Positions 44,816-55,012 are shown, numbered from the stretch's first letter. The stretch is 64,000 nucleotides of DNA from Hyphomicrobiales bacterium (GCA_900472675.1 UCJA01000014.1:286003-350002), one strand, 5' to 3'. The notes: generated from the sequence alone by a model not told the origin. Translations and numbers: made by a program.

Positions 44816-46066
44816 ATGCGTTATTCGGCATATTCGATCATCAAGCAGGCGCTTTCGGGCAACCGGCATTGGCAGCCTGCATGGCGCGAACCCGAGCCGA
44901 AACCCCATTACGACGTGATCATCGTGGGCGGTGGCGGACATGGTCTGGCAACGGCCTATTACCTCGCCAAGGAATTCGGCATTACCAATGTGGCGGTGCT
45001 GGAAAAGGGCTACATCGGCTCCGGCAACGTCGGTCGCAACACCACGATCATCCGCTCCAACTATCTGCTCGAGGGCAATAACCCGTTCTACGAGATGTCA
45101 CTGAAGCTTTGGGAAGGGCTGGAGCAGGACTTCAACTACAATGCCATGGTGTCGCAGCGCGGCATCGTCAATCTCTTCCATTCGGACGGCCAGCGCGACG
45201 ATTATGCGCGGCGCGGCAATGGCATGCGCATGCATGGCGTCGATGCAGAACTGCTCGATCGCGAACAGGTGCGGCGGATGATGCCCTACCTCAACTTCGA
45301 CCATGCACGGTTTCCCATCCTGGGCGGCCTCTACCAGCCGCGCGGTGGCACGGTGCGGCATGATGCGGTCGCCTGGGGCTATGCGCGAGGTGCCGACAGC
45401 CGCGGCGTCGACGTGATCCAGCACTGCGAGGTCACCGGGATCCGGCGCGAGAACGGGCGCGTGGTCGGGGTCGATACGAGCAAGGGCTTCATCGGCTGCA
45501 ACAAGCTGGCGCTGGCTGCGGCCGGCAATACGACGACCGTCGGCCGGATGGCGGATCTCGACCTGCCGATCGAGACGCATGTGCTGCAGGCCTTCGTATC
45601 GGAAGGGCTGAAGTCGGTGATCGACCATGTCATCACCTATGGCGCAGGGCATTTCTACATCTCCCAGTCCGACAAGGGCGGGCTGGTGTTCGGCGCGGAG
45701 CTCGACTTCTATTCTTCCTATGCGCAGCGCGGAAACCTGCAAACGGTTGAGCATACGCTGGAGGAGGGGGTGACGATGATCCCCGGCCTGTCGCGCGCCA
45801 AGGTGCTGCGCGCCTGGGGCGGAGTGATGGACATGTCGATGGACGGATCGCCGATCATCGACCGCACGCCGATTGACAACCTCTACCTGAACTGCGGCTG
45901 GTGCTACGGGGGCTTCAAGGCGACGCCTGCCTCCGGTTTCTGCTTCGCGCACCTGCTGGCAAAGGACGAGCCGCACCACGTGGCTCGCTTCCTGCGGCTC
46001 GACCGCTTCGAGCGCGGCTATACAATTGATGAAGGCGGCAAGGGGCCGCAGCCCAATCTTCACTGA
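44816..46066 (+). CDS. soxB: Sarcosine oxidase beta subunit (SoxB)
   Basis: A 416-residue flavoprotein subunit of heterotetrameric sarcosine oxidase, which oxidises sarcosine to glycine and formaldehyde or methylene-THF. FAD-binding motif IIVGGGGHGLATAYYLA near residue 34, the GNVGRNTTIIRSNY stretch that carries covalent flavin binding in this family, and C-terminal WGGVMDMSMDGSPIID. First gene of soxBDAG. Confidence 0.95.
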   Translation: MRYSAYSIIKQALSGNRHWQPAWREPEPKPHYDVIIVGGGGHGLATAYYLAKEFGITNVAVLEKGYIGSGNVGRNTTIIRSNYLLEGNNPFYEMSLKLWEGLEQDFNYNAMVSQRGIVNLFHSDGQRDDYARRGNGMRMHGVDAELLDREQVRRMMPYLNFDHARFPILGGLYQPRGGTVRHDAVAWGYARGADSRGVDVIQHCEVTGIRRENGRVVGVDTSKGFIGCNKLALAAAGNTTTVGRMADLDLPIETHVLQAFVSEGLKSVIDHVITYGAGHFYISQSDKGGLVFGAELDFYSSYAQRGNLQTVEHTLEEGVTMIPGLSRAKVLRAWGGVMDMSMDGSPIIDRTPIDNLYLNCGWCYGGFKATPASGFCFAHLLAKDEPHHVARFLRLDRFERGYTIDEGGKGPQPNLH

Positions 46067-46075
46067 GACGAGACG

Positions 46076-46357
46076 ATGGCAAGCCTGATTACCTGTCCGC
46101 ATTGCGGCACCCGACCCAAGGAAGAGTTCGCCATTCGCGGCGATGCGGAACCGCGGCGGCCTTCTGCCGGTGACCGGGACGAGGCATGGCTCGGCTATGT
46201 CTACACCCGCGACAACCGGAAGGGTCGGATCCACGAATACTGGCACCATGCGGGCGGATGCAGGCGCTGGCTGGTGGTGGAGCGCGACAATCTCACTCAC
46301 GCGGTCTACGGCGTGACGGATGCAGCGCAATTCCCGAAGGCGGAGGCGGCCGAATGA
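46076..46357 (+). CDS. soxD: Sarcosine oxidase delta subunit (SoxD)
   Basis: A 93-residue subunit with a four-ligand zinc site: CPHCGTRP near the N-terminus, and HHAGGCRRW downstream (His and Cys). The typical WLGYVYTRDNRKGRIHEYW is seen around residue 40-58. It begins 10 bp after soxB and overlaps soxA (ATGA). Confidence 0.94.
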   Translation: MASLITCPHCGTRPKEEFAIRGDAEPRRPSAGDRDEAWLGYVYTRDNRKGRIHEYWHHAGGCRRWLVVERDNLTHAVYGVTDAAQFPKAEAAE

Positions 46358-49311
46358 CCTCCTATCGGCTGGATGCAGGCGGCGCGGTGAACCGTGCCCA
46401 GGCGCTCGAGTTTTCCTTCGACGGGCGCAGCTACAAGGGGCTGCAGGGCGATACGCTTGCCTCGGCGCTTCTGGCCAATGACCAGGTGCTGATGGGCCGC
46501 AGCTTCAAGTATCACCGACCGCGCGGCCCGGTGACTGCAGGGTCGGCGGAGCCGAATGCGCTGATGACGATCGGCAGCGGCGCGCGCGCCGAGCCCAATG
46601 CCCGCGCGACGACCGTGGAGCTCTACCAGGGGCTGGTCGCGGCAAGCCAGAACCGCTGGCCGTCGCTCAACCACGATTTCGGTGCGGTCAACAGCCTGCT
46701 GTCGCCCTTCCTCGGGGCAGGTTTCTACTACAAGACCTTCATGTGGCCAGCGGCCTTCTGGGAGAAGGTCTATGAGCCGCTGATCCGGCGGGCGGCGGGG
46801 CTGGGCAAGCTGGTGCTGCAAGCCGACCCCGACCGCTACGAGAAATCCTGGGCCCATTGCGACCTGCTGGTGGTCGGTGCAGGTCCCGCGGGCCTGATGG
46901 CAGCGCTGGTGGCAGGGCGTGCCGGTATGCGGGTCATCCTGGCTGACGAGGGTTTTCAAGCGGGCGGATCGCTGCTTTGCGAGAGCGCGTCCGTCGGCGG
47001 TCAGCCGGCTGCGGCGTTTGCCGGGACCGTGCTGGACGAATTGGCGGGCCTGCCCAACGTGACGCTGATGGCGCGCACCACGGTGTTCGGATGGTATGAC
47101 GACATGGTGTTCGGGTCGGTGGAGCGGGTGCAGAAGCATCTGGCCTCGCCCTCACCGGATCTACCGGTGGAGCGCCTCTGGCGCATCGTCGCCAAGCGGG
47201 CGATCCTTGCATCGGGTGCCGAGGAACGGCCGCTGGTATTCGGCGGCAACGACCGACCCGGCGTGATGACCGCGACTGCGGCGCGCACCTACCTCAACCG
47301 CTACGGCGTGGCCGTCGGCGGCAAGGTTGCCGTGTTCACCAATGGCGGGGCCGGCTATCGGACGGCGGCGGATCTTGCCGTCCGAGGCGTAGAGGTGACC
47401 GCGATCATCGATGCCCGCGGCCAATCTTCGGACGTGGGACCGGCTGGCGTGCGCGTCATCCGCAATGCCGGGGTGATATCGACCCGCGGCAAACGCCGGA
47501 TCGACGGGCTCGTGCTCGAGCGGTCGGGTTTCGAGGAGGCGATCGACTGCGATGCGCTTGCCATGTCCGGTGGCTGGTCGCCGATCGTTCACCTGATGTG
47601 TCAGCGCGGCGCAAAGCCGGTTTGGTCCGATGAGGCCCAGGCCTTTCTGGCGCCGGATGTCGGCTCCGGCTTTGTTGCGGCTGGATCGTCGGCCGGGCTG
47701 ACGTCGCTTTCCGCATGCCTGCGGGACGGCGCCGACAAGGCTGCCACCATCGCTGCCGAACTGGGGTTTTCGGCAGTGCCCGCCGTGCCCGTCGAGGTCG
47801 AGGGCGAGTACGACGCGTCGTTTGCGCCGGTCTGGTACGTGCCCGGGGCCAAGGACAAGGCCTTCGTGGATTTCCAGAACGACGTGGCGGTGCAGGAGCT
47901 GGGCATTGCCCAGCGCGAGGGCTTCCGGCACATCGAGCATACCAAACGCTATACGACGGCGGGCATGGCGACCGACCAGGGCAAGCTTGGGGGCGTCAAC
48001 ACGGCGGGTATCGTCGCGGCCATGCGGGGTGTCACGCCGGCCGAGATCGGCACCACGACCTTCCGGCCCTTCTACACGCCGGTGTCCTTCGGGGCGCTGG
48101 CGGGTGCTGCACAGGGTAGCCATGCCGCGCCGGTTCGGACGTCGCCGCTGCATGGCTGGGCCAAGAAGAACGGTGCGAGCTTCGTGGAAAGCGGCCTCTG
48201 GTACCGTTCGGCGTGGTTCGGGCGGGATGGCGAGAAGGGCTGGCGCGACAGCGTCGACCGCGAGGTTCGGACGGTGCGGGCCCATGCGGGGCTCTGCGAC
48301 GTGTCCACCCTTGGCAAGATCGAGATCTTCGGGACAGGCGCCGCGGAGTTCCTTAACCGCATCTATTGCAATGCCTTCCTGCGCCTGCCGATCGGCAAGG
48401 CCCGCTACGGGCTGATGCTGCGCGAAGACGGGATCGTCTTCGACGACGGCACCACCAGCCGGCTCGGCGACAATCACTACGTGATGACCACCACCACGGC
48501 CTATGCGGCGGAGGTGATGACGCATCTGGAGTTCTGCGCACAGACATTCTGGCCCGAGCTTGACGTGCGCTTCGTGTCAGTGAGCGACCAGTGGGCGCAG
48601 ATGTCGCTCGCCGGTCCCAAGGCCCGCATCATCATGAGCCGGGTCGTGCAGGACGATCTTTCGGACGCGGCCTTCCCCTTCCTTTCCGCCCGGTCGGTCA
48701 CGCTGCGTGGCTGGCTGAAGGCACGGCTGTTCCGCATTTCGTTTTCGGGCGAGCTCGCCTATGAGCTTGCGGTGCCAGCCGGTCTCGGCGAAGCGGTTGC
48801 CGACGCGATCATGGATGCCGGACGGGAGGAGGGGATCTGCGCCTATGGCGTGGAGGCCCTCAACGTGCTGCGCATCGAGAAGGGCTTCGTCACGCATTCG
48901 GAACTCGACGGTCGCACCACGGCCGACGACGTGGGGCTTGGCCGGATGATGGCGATGCAGAAGCCGGACTTCATCGGCAAGCGGCTCTCTACCCGGTTCG
49001 GGCTGACGGCGGCGGACCGGCTGCAGCTGGTCGGGCTGAAGCCCGTCGAGCCGGATAAGCAGATCCAGGCCGGCGCGCATCTGCTCAAGGAACACGCCCA
49101 GCCTTCGCTTGCCAACGATCAGGGTTTTGTCTCGTCTGCGTGTTTTTCGCCGACGCTCGACAGCTTCGTTGCGCTTGCCATGCTCAAATCGGGGCGGGAG
49201 CGGATGGGCGAAAGGATCAACGTCTGGGATGCGCTGCGGCGCGTCGAAGTGCCGGTGGATGTCTGTTCGCCGGTGTTCGTGGATCCCGACAACATCAAAC
49301 TCCATGCGTGA
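46354..49311 (+). CDS. soxA: Sarcosine oxidase alpha subunit (SoxA)
   Basis: A 985-residue subunit. The N-terminal 2Fe-2S-like/plug part contains MGRSFKYHRPRGPVTAGS. A NAD-binding domain follows (LLVVGAGPAGLMAALVAGRAG near residue 172), and the C-terminal 370 residues form a GcvT-type folate-binding domain (DVSTLGKIEIFGTGAAEFLN; AYGVEALNVLRIEKGFVTHS). It channels the methylene group to tetrahydrofolate. Length fits the family. Overlaps soxD. Confidence 0.95.
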   Translation: MTSYRLDAGGAVNRAQALEFSFDGRSYKGLQGDTLASALLANDQVLMGRSFKYHRPRGPVTAGSAEPNALMTIGSGARAEPNARATTVELYQGLVAASQNRWPSLNHDFGAVNSLLSPFLGAGFYYKTFMWPAAFWEKVYEPLIRRAAGLGKLVLQADPDRYEKSWAHCDLLVVGAGPAGLMAALVAGRAGMRVILADEGFQAGGSLLCESASVGGQPAAAFAGTVLDELAGLPNVTLMARTTVFGWYDDMVFGSVERVQKHLASPSPDLPVERLWRIVAKRAILASGAEERPLVFGGNDRPGVMTATAARTYLNRYGVAVGGKVAVFTNGGAGYRTAADLAVRGVEVTAIIDARGQSSDVGPAGVRVIRNAGVISTRGKRRIDGLVLERSGFEEAIDCDALAMSGGWSPIVHLMCQRGAKPVWSDEAQAFLAPDVGSGFVAAGSSAGLTSLSACLRDGADKAATIAAELGFSAVPAVPVEVEGEYDASFAPVWYVPGAKDKAFVDFQNDVAVQELGIAQREGFRHIEHTKRYTTAGMATDQGKLGGVNTAGIVAAMRGVTPAEIGTTTFRPFYTPVSFGALAGAAQGSHAAPVRTSPLHGWAKKNGASFVESGLWYRSAWFGRDGEKGWRDSVDREVRTVRAHAGLCDVSTLGKIEIFGTGAAEFLNRIYCNAFLRLPIGKARYGLMLREDGIVFDDGTTSRLGDNHYVMTTTTAYAAEVMTHLEFCAQTFWPELDVRFVSVSDQWAQMSLAGPKARIIMSRVVQDDLSDAAFPFLSARSVTLRGWLKARLFRISFSGELAYELAVPAGLGEAVADAIMDAGREEGICAYGVEALNVLRIEKGFVTHSELDGRTTADDVGLGRMMAMQKPDFIGKRLSTRFGLTAADRLQLVGLKPVEPDKQIQAGAHLLKEHAQPSLANDQGFVSSACFSPTLDSFVALAMLKSGRERMGERINVWDALRRVEVPVDVCSPVFVDPDNIKLHA

Positions 49312-49320
49312 GGCCCGGCG

Positions 49321-49878
49321 ATGACGCTGCATTTCCTTCACCGGCATGTTCTCGAAGACCATCTCGCCGGCTTCGAGACCCGGCCGAACCCCAACCATGT
49401 GACGGTCTACCGCCGGCCGCTGATCCTCAGCGTGCTCGCCCATGCAGGCCAGGAGGCGGCGGTCTTTGCGCATCTGGCCGGCATGCCAGGCATGGACGTC
49501 CGCGTCTGCGGTCCCGGCGAATGGATGATCGTTTCAGCGGCCGGTTCGCGTCGTGCCGAAGAAGTGGCTGAAGAGTTGGGAGCGCTCGGTGGTGCTTCTG
49601 TCATCGACCAGAGCGACGGCAAGGTGCTGCTATCGATCGGCGGGCCGAGCGTACGCAAGATCCTGGCCAAATGCCTGGCGGTGGACCTGCATCCGGACGT
49701 GTTTGCTGAAGGCCAGTCCGCCAACATGCTGTGCTGTCACGTGGCAGCGAACCTTGCCCGCACCGGGCTTGAGATGTTCGAGATCACTGTGCCGCGGTCG
49801 CTGGCCGGCTCGGTCTTCGAGGAACTTATGGAAATGGGGCGCGAATTTGCGCTGACGGCATCCTTCTCGGGCGGGTGA
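49321..49878 (+). CDS. soxG: Sarcosine oxidase gamma subunit (SoxG)
   Basis: A 185-residue subunit, recognised by its place after soxA and by GEWMIVSA, LSIGGPSVRKILAKCLAVDL and the C-terminal VFEELMEMGREFALT. It stabilises the heterotetramer. glyA and purU, often linked to sox operons, are not in the window. Confidence 0.92.
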   Translation: MTLHFLHRHVLEDHLAGFETRPNPNHVTVYRRPLILSVLAHAGQEAAVFAHLAGMPGMDVRVCGPGEWMIVSAAGSRRAEEVAEELGALGGASVIDQSDGKVLLSIGGPSVRKILAKCLAVDLHPDVFAEGQSANMLCCHVAANLARTGLEMFEITVPRSLAGSVFEELMEMGREFALTASFSGG

Positions 49879-49882
49879 CGGC

Positions 49883-50149
49883 TCAGGCTTCCTCGCGCAC
49901 GAAGCACCACAGCCCTTTTTCATCGGAGGCCGGTAAGATCAGATCGGGCCGCCGCTCCAGTGCCGGCAGCAGGGTTTCCAGGCCTTCGACACGGCTCAGC
50001 AGGAAGACGTGGTCGGGTGCCATTTCCTTGGCGAAGTCAAGGCAGAAGCCGTGGATGACGCCGAACTCGATGGTCTTGCGCGGGGTGGCGTCGCGGGTGA
50101 GGATCAGGACGTGCTCAACCAGTTCGTCGAAGTTCAGGACGTTCGTCAT
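49883..50149 (-). CDS. Hypothetical protein (88 aa)
   Basis: An 88-residue soluble protein (MTNVLNFDELVEHVLILTRD...). The start at 50149 has AGGGAG six to eight bases upstream; the frame goes on to 50185. No motif recognised. It is convergent with soxG and lies downstream of the HWE kinase gene on the same strand. Confidence 0.55.
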   Translation of the reverse strand: MTNVLNFDELVEHVLILTRDATPRKTIEFGVIHGFCLDFAKEMAPDHVFLLSRVEGLETLLPALERRPDLILPASDEKGLWCFVREEA

Positions 50150-50294
50150 CGGGCCGCTCCCTGGCGTGTTGGTATTCATGACCATCTCTACGGACGCTGT
50201 TCGAATTGGGTTTCGGCAAGAGGTTAGATATTTTACCTGGTCGCGGAGACGTGATCGTCCGGCAGCAAGCCAGCATCCTTGGTGATCTCTTCGG

Positions 50295-52181
50295 TCATGA
50301 CGGGATCTCCGTTTCGGTGACCGGATGGGGGCAGAACGTACAGTTGAGCCCCGAGGGCTCGAAGTTCAGTGCCATCTCGCCCTTGAAGTCCGCGGCAAAG
50401 ACGCGGGAGATGACCCGGGACCCGAAGCCCTTCCGGCGGGGCTCCTCCACCGGCGGGCCACCGTGTTCCTGCCAGACGAAGGTCTTCAGGGGCTGGCTGG
50501 CGCTGCCGGGGTTGACCGACCAGCGGATGGACACGGTGCCAGTGTCGTTCGACAAGGCGCCGTACTTCGTAGCGTTGGTCGCCAGTTCGTGGACGGCCAT
50601 GGCCAGCGACAGCGTCTGCTTGGGTGTCAGCAGGTGCTGCGGCCCGTCGAAGCTGAAGCGATCTGTCTGATGCGGCCCCAGCGCTTTTTCGAGGATTTCA
50701 GCGATCGAGCCTTCTTCCTGCGAGGTGTTGAGGAGAAGGTCATGGGCGCGTCCGAGCGCCTGCAGGCGGCCATTGAACATCTCGCGCTGCTCGGTGACCT
50801 CCGGACCCCGAAGGGTCTGCGAAGCGATCGCGCTCACCATGGCAAAGGTGTTCTTGATCCGGTGCTGGAGTTCGCCGGCGACAAGCTGCTGGCGCGCCTC
50901 GGTTTCCTTGCGGTCGGTGATGTCGCGGACCGTGCCGATGAAGCGCACGCCTTCCGGAACGCTCGTGGCCGCTGCGCGGGCATGCACCCAGTGTTCCGGA
51001 TAGCCCGGCCGCGCCAGGATGCGGTACTCAACATCCAGGATCCCGTCGCCGTCCGGGCGGCAGGCCCGCTCGACCGACTGCGTCAGCGCCGGCCTGTCAT
51101 ACTCGTGCACCCGAGAGGCGAAGCTCGCGTATGACCTGTCTTCTCCCGGGGGCGTGCCGAGGATATAGGAGGCGCGGGCGTCTTCCTTGATGTTGATGAT
51201 GGCGCCATTGCAGAGCGTGGATTCCCATACGCCCATGCCGGCGGCATCGAGCGCGAGGGTCAGCTGCATCTCCTTTTCCCGCAGTGCGAACTCGGCCTGC
51301 TTCAGGTCCGTGACATCGCTGCCTTCCACGAAGATCCCCGTAACGGACCCGCCGGCATCGAAGATCGGCTGGTAGACGAAGTTCACATAGGCCGTCTCCA
51401 AAGGTCCATCGCGCCGACGTTGCACGTCGATCCGGCTGCCCCTGCCTTCGAAGGACTTTCCGCTGCGATAGACTTCGTCCAGCAGTTCGAAGAACCCCTG
51501 GCCGGCGATCTCGGACAATGCCTCGCGGACCGACAGACCGATCAGGTCACGATAGCCGACCAGGCCGAGAAAGGCGTTGTTGGCAATCTTGAAGACATGG
51601 TCCGGTCCGTTCAGGACGCACATGAAGCTCGGCGCGTCCTGGAGCAGGTTGCGCATGGATTCTGCTTCACGGGCTGCTGCATCCTGCGCATCGCGGTAGA
51701 GCTTGGCAGCTGTGTCCTTGGCCAGCCGGGTTTCCGTAATGTCGGTCGAGATCGACAGAAGGTGGGTCGGCTTGCCCTGCGGTCCCCAGATGGGCATGAC
51801 CCGCACATCCCAGAACTTCAGGTTTCCCTTGATGGTCGTTGCCGCGCCGAAGAACTGCGCGACGGTTCCGTTGCGCGCGGTTGCGACGGCGTTGCGGGCA
51901 GCCTCATTGCCTTCGTCCTGCCAGAAATCAGGCCAGGGGCATCCCTTCAGGCTATCGAAGTCGTCGACCTCCATGACGCGCTTGCCGCCGTCGCTCATGA
52001 ACTGCAGCGAGCCGTCGAGCCCGAGGATCTTGATGCAGTCGCCGCTGCCGGACAAAAGAGCAGCGAGAAGATCGTCATTCCTGACGAGGACAGGGTCTGC
52101 TGCATTCAGCTCCGCGTTCATCCTCTCTGTTTCAGCAGGGCTCCTGCTCGCCACCGTGAAACTATTATTGTCAGCCAACAT
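50295..52181 (-). CDS. PAS-domain HWE-family sensor histidine kinase
   Basis: A 628-residue soluble kinase. Three PAS-like domains run over about residues 40-165, 180-300 and 305-425 (for example DITETRLAKDTAAKL and RDITDRKETEARQ endings). The HWE core has QHRIKNTFAMVSAIASQTLR with the phospho-His, the N-box AMAVHELATNATKYGALS and the diagnostic FVWQEHGGPPV. Cytoplasmic. HWE kinases in Alphaproteobacteria often feed general stress or light responses. It lies between the two demethylase loci, but signal and partner are unknown. Confidence 0.92.
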   Translation of the reverse strand: MLADNNSFTVASRSPAETERMNAELNAADPVLVRNDDLLAALLSGSGDCIKILGLDGSLQFMSDGGKRVMEVDDFDSLKGCPWPDFWQDEGNEAARNAVATARNGTVAQFFGAATTIKGNLKFWDVRVMPIWGPQGKPTHLLSISTDITETRLAKDTAAKLYRDAQDAAAREAESMRNLLQDAPSFMCVLNGPDHVFKIANNAFLGLVGYRDLIGLSVREALSEIAGQGFFELLDEVYRSGKSFEGRGSRIDVQRRRDGPLETAYVNFVYQPIFDAGGSVTGIFVEGSDVTDLKQAEFALREKEMQLTLALDAAGMGVWESTLCNGAIINIKEDARASYILGTPPGEDRSYASFASRVHEYDRPALTQSVERACRPDGDGILDVEYRILARPGYPEHWVHARAAATSVPEGVRFIGTVRDITDRKETEARQQLVAGELQHRIKNTFAMVSAIASQTLRGPEVTEQREMFNGRLQALGRAHDLLLNTSQEEGSIAEILEKALGPHQTDRFSFDGPQHLLTPKQTLSLAMAVHELATNATKYGALSNDTGTVSIRWSVNPGSASQPLKTFVWQEHGGPPVEEPRRKGFGSRVISRVFAADFKGEMALNFEPSGLNCTFCPHPVTETEIPS

Positions 52182-52486
52182 TCAGGATATCCCGCGGAAT
52201 TTGGCTCACATTAGCATGCAAAGTGCGTGGCGTCCCGTACCCGAGGCCGGCGGAACCGACTTTCATTAGCGTTTAGTACTATTTGGCGTTGTCCTGCCCC
52301 GGGCCGTACGGCTGCCGGATGCGGAGGCGCCGCTCGGCGGTGCGAACAGAGCGCATCAGCCGATGGCGCGAATTGAACAGCGAGTATGTCGGGAACGACA
52401 AAACCCGCTTCGCAGAACGGCCTATTGAGGTCGTGCGAGACGCACTAGGCTCGGGTTCATCTCTTTCCGCAATGGGGACCATTTTC
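52182..52486. promoter_or_regulatory. Divergent intergenic region, HWE kinase / flavoprotein
   Basis: These 305 bases separate two divergent genes and must hold both promoters. I see no gene, no glycine-riboswitch-like core and no strong inverted repeat. The in-frame extension of the flavoprotein gene to 52283 lacks a ribosome site. Confidence 0.4.
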
Positions 52487-54913
52487 ATGAAGAGCCATGC
52501 CCGGGTCGTCGTCATCGGCGGCGGTGTCGTCGGATGTTCCATCCTCTACCACCTCACCAAGTTCGGCTGGAGCGACGTGGTGCTCGTCGAGCGTTCGGAG
52601 CTGACCTCCGGCTCGACCTGGCATGCGGCGGGAGGGATGCACACGATCAACGGCGATCCGAATGTCGCCAAGCTGCAGAAATACACGGTCGAGCTCTACA
52701 AGGAGATCGAGGAATATTCCGGCCAGGACATCGGTCTGCACATGACGTCCGGCCTGATGCTGGCCGCGACGCCTGAACGCTTCGACTGGATGACGTCGCT
52801 GCTGGCCAAGGGCAAGTATGCGGGCGGCGAGGCGCGGCTGATCTCGGCGGAAGAAGCCCATGAGATGATGCCGCTGCTCGATCCGTCGCAGTTCGTCGGC
52901 GCGGTGTTCGATCCGCACGAGGGGCATCTCGATCCCTATGGCACCACGCATGCCTATGCCAAGTCCGCCAAGAAGAACGGTGCCGAGATCTACCTGCACA
53001 CCAAGGTCGAGGATCTGGTGCAGCTGGAAGACGGGACATGGCGGGTGATCACCGACAAGGGCGAGATCCGGGCCGAGCATGTGGTCAATGCCGCCGGGCT
53101 CTGGGCGCGCGAAGTGGGGCGCATGGTCGGGCTGGAGCTGCCGGTGCTTGCCATGGAGCACATGTACCTGATCACCGAGGATATGCCGGAGGTCATCGAG
53201 TTCAATCAGAGCCGCGGCAAGGAACTGATGCACTGCGTTGATTTCGATGGCGAAATCTACATCCGTCAGGAACGTAACGGCATGCTGATGGGGACCTATG
53301 AGAAGGACTGCCGTCCCTGGTCGCCGATCGAGACGCCCTGGACCTTCGGCCACGAGCTGCTGGCCGAGGACCTCGAGCGTATCACATCAGAGCTGGAAAT
53401 CGGCTTCCGGCATTTCCCGGCCTTCAACAATGCCGGCATCAAGAAGATCATCAACGGCCCCTTCACCTTTTCTCCGGACGGCAACCCGCTGGTAGGACCG
53501 GTGCGCGGCATGACCAATTTCTGGTCGGCCTGCGCGGTCATGGCCGGGTTCAGCCAGGGCGGCGGCGTCGGCCTGACGCTGGCGCAGTGGATCATCAATG
53601 GCGATCCCGGCTTCGATGTGTTTGCCATGGATGTCTGCCGCTATGGGGATTACGCGACGCTTGCCTATACCAACGCCAAGGTACGGGAGAATTACTCCCG
53701 TCGCTTCTCGATCCGCTATCCGAACGAGGAACTGCCGGCAGCGCGACCGCTTCTGACCACGCCGATCTACGACACGCTGAAGGCGGCCGGTGCGGTGTTC
53801 GGCGCCTCCTACGGGCTGGAGACGCCTCTGTGGTTTGCGCCTCAGGGCGTGGAGGACCGGTTCTCCTGGCGGCGGTCGACCGACTTCGACTTCGTCGGGC
53901 GCGAGGCAAGGTTGGTTCGCGATGGCGTCGGGCTGATGGAGACCTCGGGCTTTGCCAAGTATGCGATCAGCGGCGAGGGCGCCCGCGACTGGCTGGACCG
54001 GATCCTGGCCGGTCGGATCCCGCCGGCCGGGCGGATGGCGCTGACGCCGATGCTCAACGAGGCGGGCAAGCTGATCGGCGACTTCACGCTGGCCAATCTG
54101 GAAGACGAGGAGTTCCTGCTGATCGGCTCGGGAATCGCCGAAGACTACCACATGCGCTGGTTCGAGAGCCATTTGCCGGAGGACGATTCGGTGCACATCA
54201 ATGCGCTGAACCTCGGACTGGTGGGGCTTTCCGTCGCCGGACCCAAGGCCCGCGACGTGCTGCAGGCGCTGACGCATCTCGACCTGTCTGATACGGCCTT
54301 CCCCTTCATGGCCATCCAGGAGCTCGATCTCGGCATGGCGCCGGTCATTCTCGGGCGCGTCAGCTATACGGGCGACCTGGGCTACGAGTTGTGGATGAAA
54401 CCCGAGTATCAGCGGTATCTGTTCGAGCTGATCATGGCGGCGGGCAAGCCGTTCGGGATTGGCCTATTCGGGTTGCGGGCGCTCAACGCCCTGCGGCTGG
54501 AGAAGGGGTTTGGCAGCTGGTCGCGCGAGTACCGGCCGCTCTATGGACCGCTCGAGGCGGCGCTGGAGCGGTTCGTGGCCTACAAGAAGCCGGTGGACTT
54601 CATTGGCAAGGCAGCAGCGCTGGAGGAAAAGGCATCAGGCGGCGCGCTTCGGCTTGTCACCTTCGTGCTCGATGCCAGGGATGCCGACGTGATCGGCGAC
54701 GAGCCGATCTCGCTCGACGGCACGGTGTGCGGCTGGGTGACATCGGGTGGGTTTGCGCATGCATCCGGCGTCTCGGTCGCCATGGGCTATGTCCCCAAGG
54801 CACTGGCACAGGTTTCCACAGGCTGGCAGGTGGAAGTGCTGGGCGAAATGCTGGATGCGCGGCTGCAGAGCCATGCGCTTTTTGATGCCAATGGTGCGAG
54901 GATGCGGGGCTAG
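52487..54913 (+). CDS. Dimethylglycine/sarcosine dehydrogenase-type flavoprotein
   Basis: An 808-residue two-domain protein. The N-terminal DAO domain starts VVVIGGGVVGCSILYHL with the family signature LTSGSTWHAAGG; the C-terminal half is a GcvT folate-binding domain (VGLMETSGFAKYAISG, then LGYELWMKPEYQRYLFELI and FGLRALNALRLEKGFGSW). This architecture oxidises dimethylglycine or sarcosine and passes the methyl carbon to tetrahydrofolate. ATG 52487 follows GGGGACC. Along with soxBDAG it suggests betaine-derived methylamine use. Exact substrate not deducible. Confidence 0.88.
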   Translation: MKSHARVVVIGGGVVGCSILYHLTKFGWSDVVLVERSELTSGSTWHAAGGMHTINGDPNVAKLQKYTVELYKEIEEYSGQDIGLHMTSGLMLAATPERFDWMTSLLAKGKYAGGEARLISAEEAHEMMPLLDPSQFVGAVFDPHEGHLDPYGTTHAYAKSAKKNGAEIYLHTKVEDLVQLEDGTWRVITDKGEIRAEHVVNAAGLWAREVGRMVGLELPVLAMEHMYLITEDMPEVIEFNQSRGKELMHCVDFDGEIYIRQERNGMLMGTYEKDCRPWSPIETPWTFGHELLAEDLERITSELEIGFRHFPAFNNAGIKKIINGPFTFSPDGNPLVGPVRGMTNFWSACAVMAGFSQGGGVGLTLAQWIINGDPGFDVFAMDVCRYGDYATLAYTNAKVRENYSRRFSIRYPNEELPAARPLLTTPIYDTLKAAGAVFGASYGLETPLWFAPQGVEDRFSWRRSTDFDFVGREARLVRDGVGLMETSGFAKYAISGEGARDWLDRILAGRIPPAGRMALTPMLNEAGKLIGDFTLANLEDEEFLLIGSGIAEDYHMRWFESHLPEDDSVHINALNLGLVGLSVAGPKARDVLQALTHLDLSDTAFPFMAIQELDLGMAPVILGRVSYTGDLGYELWMKPEYQRYLFELIMAAGKPFGIGLFGLRALNALRLEKGFGSWSREYRPLYGPLEAALERFVAYKKPVDFIGKAAALEEKASGGALRLVTFVLDARDADVIGDEPISLDGTVCGWVTSGGFAHASGVSVAMGYVPKALAQVSTGWQVEVLGEMLDARLQSHALFDANGARMRG

Positions 54914-54972
54914 AAGGCCCCGACCGCCGGGCATGCAAGCGTTCCACGATAGCAATTTCAAACAAGGCAACA

Positions 54973-55012
54973 GGGGCTGGCGCAATTTCTGCCAGTCCCT
55001 GCTGCTTTTTTG
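54973..55012 (+). terminator. Rho-independent terminator after the flavoprotein gene
   Basis: AGGGGCTGGC/GCCAGTCCCT 10-bp stem with one G-U, loop of 9, then GCTGC and TTTTTT. It lies 59 bp after the stop. Confidence 0.75.

Noticed and set aside
45098..46330. 410-codon minus-strand frame opposite soxB and soxD
   Set aside because: Both subunits are well supported on the plus strand.
47161..48525. 454-codon minus-strand frame opposite soxA
   Set aside because: soxA is unmistakable across the whole span; the antisense frame shows only mirrored codon bias.
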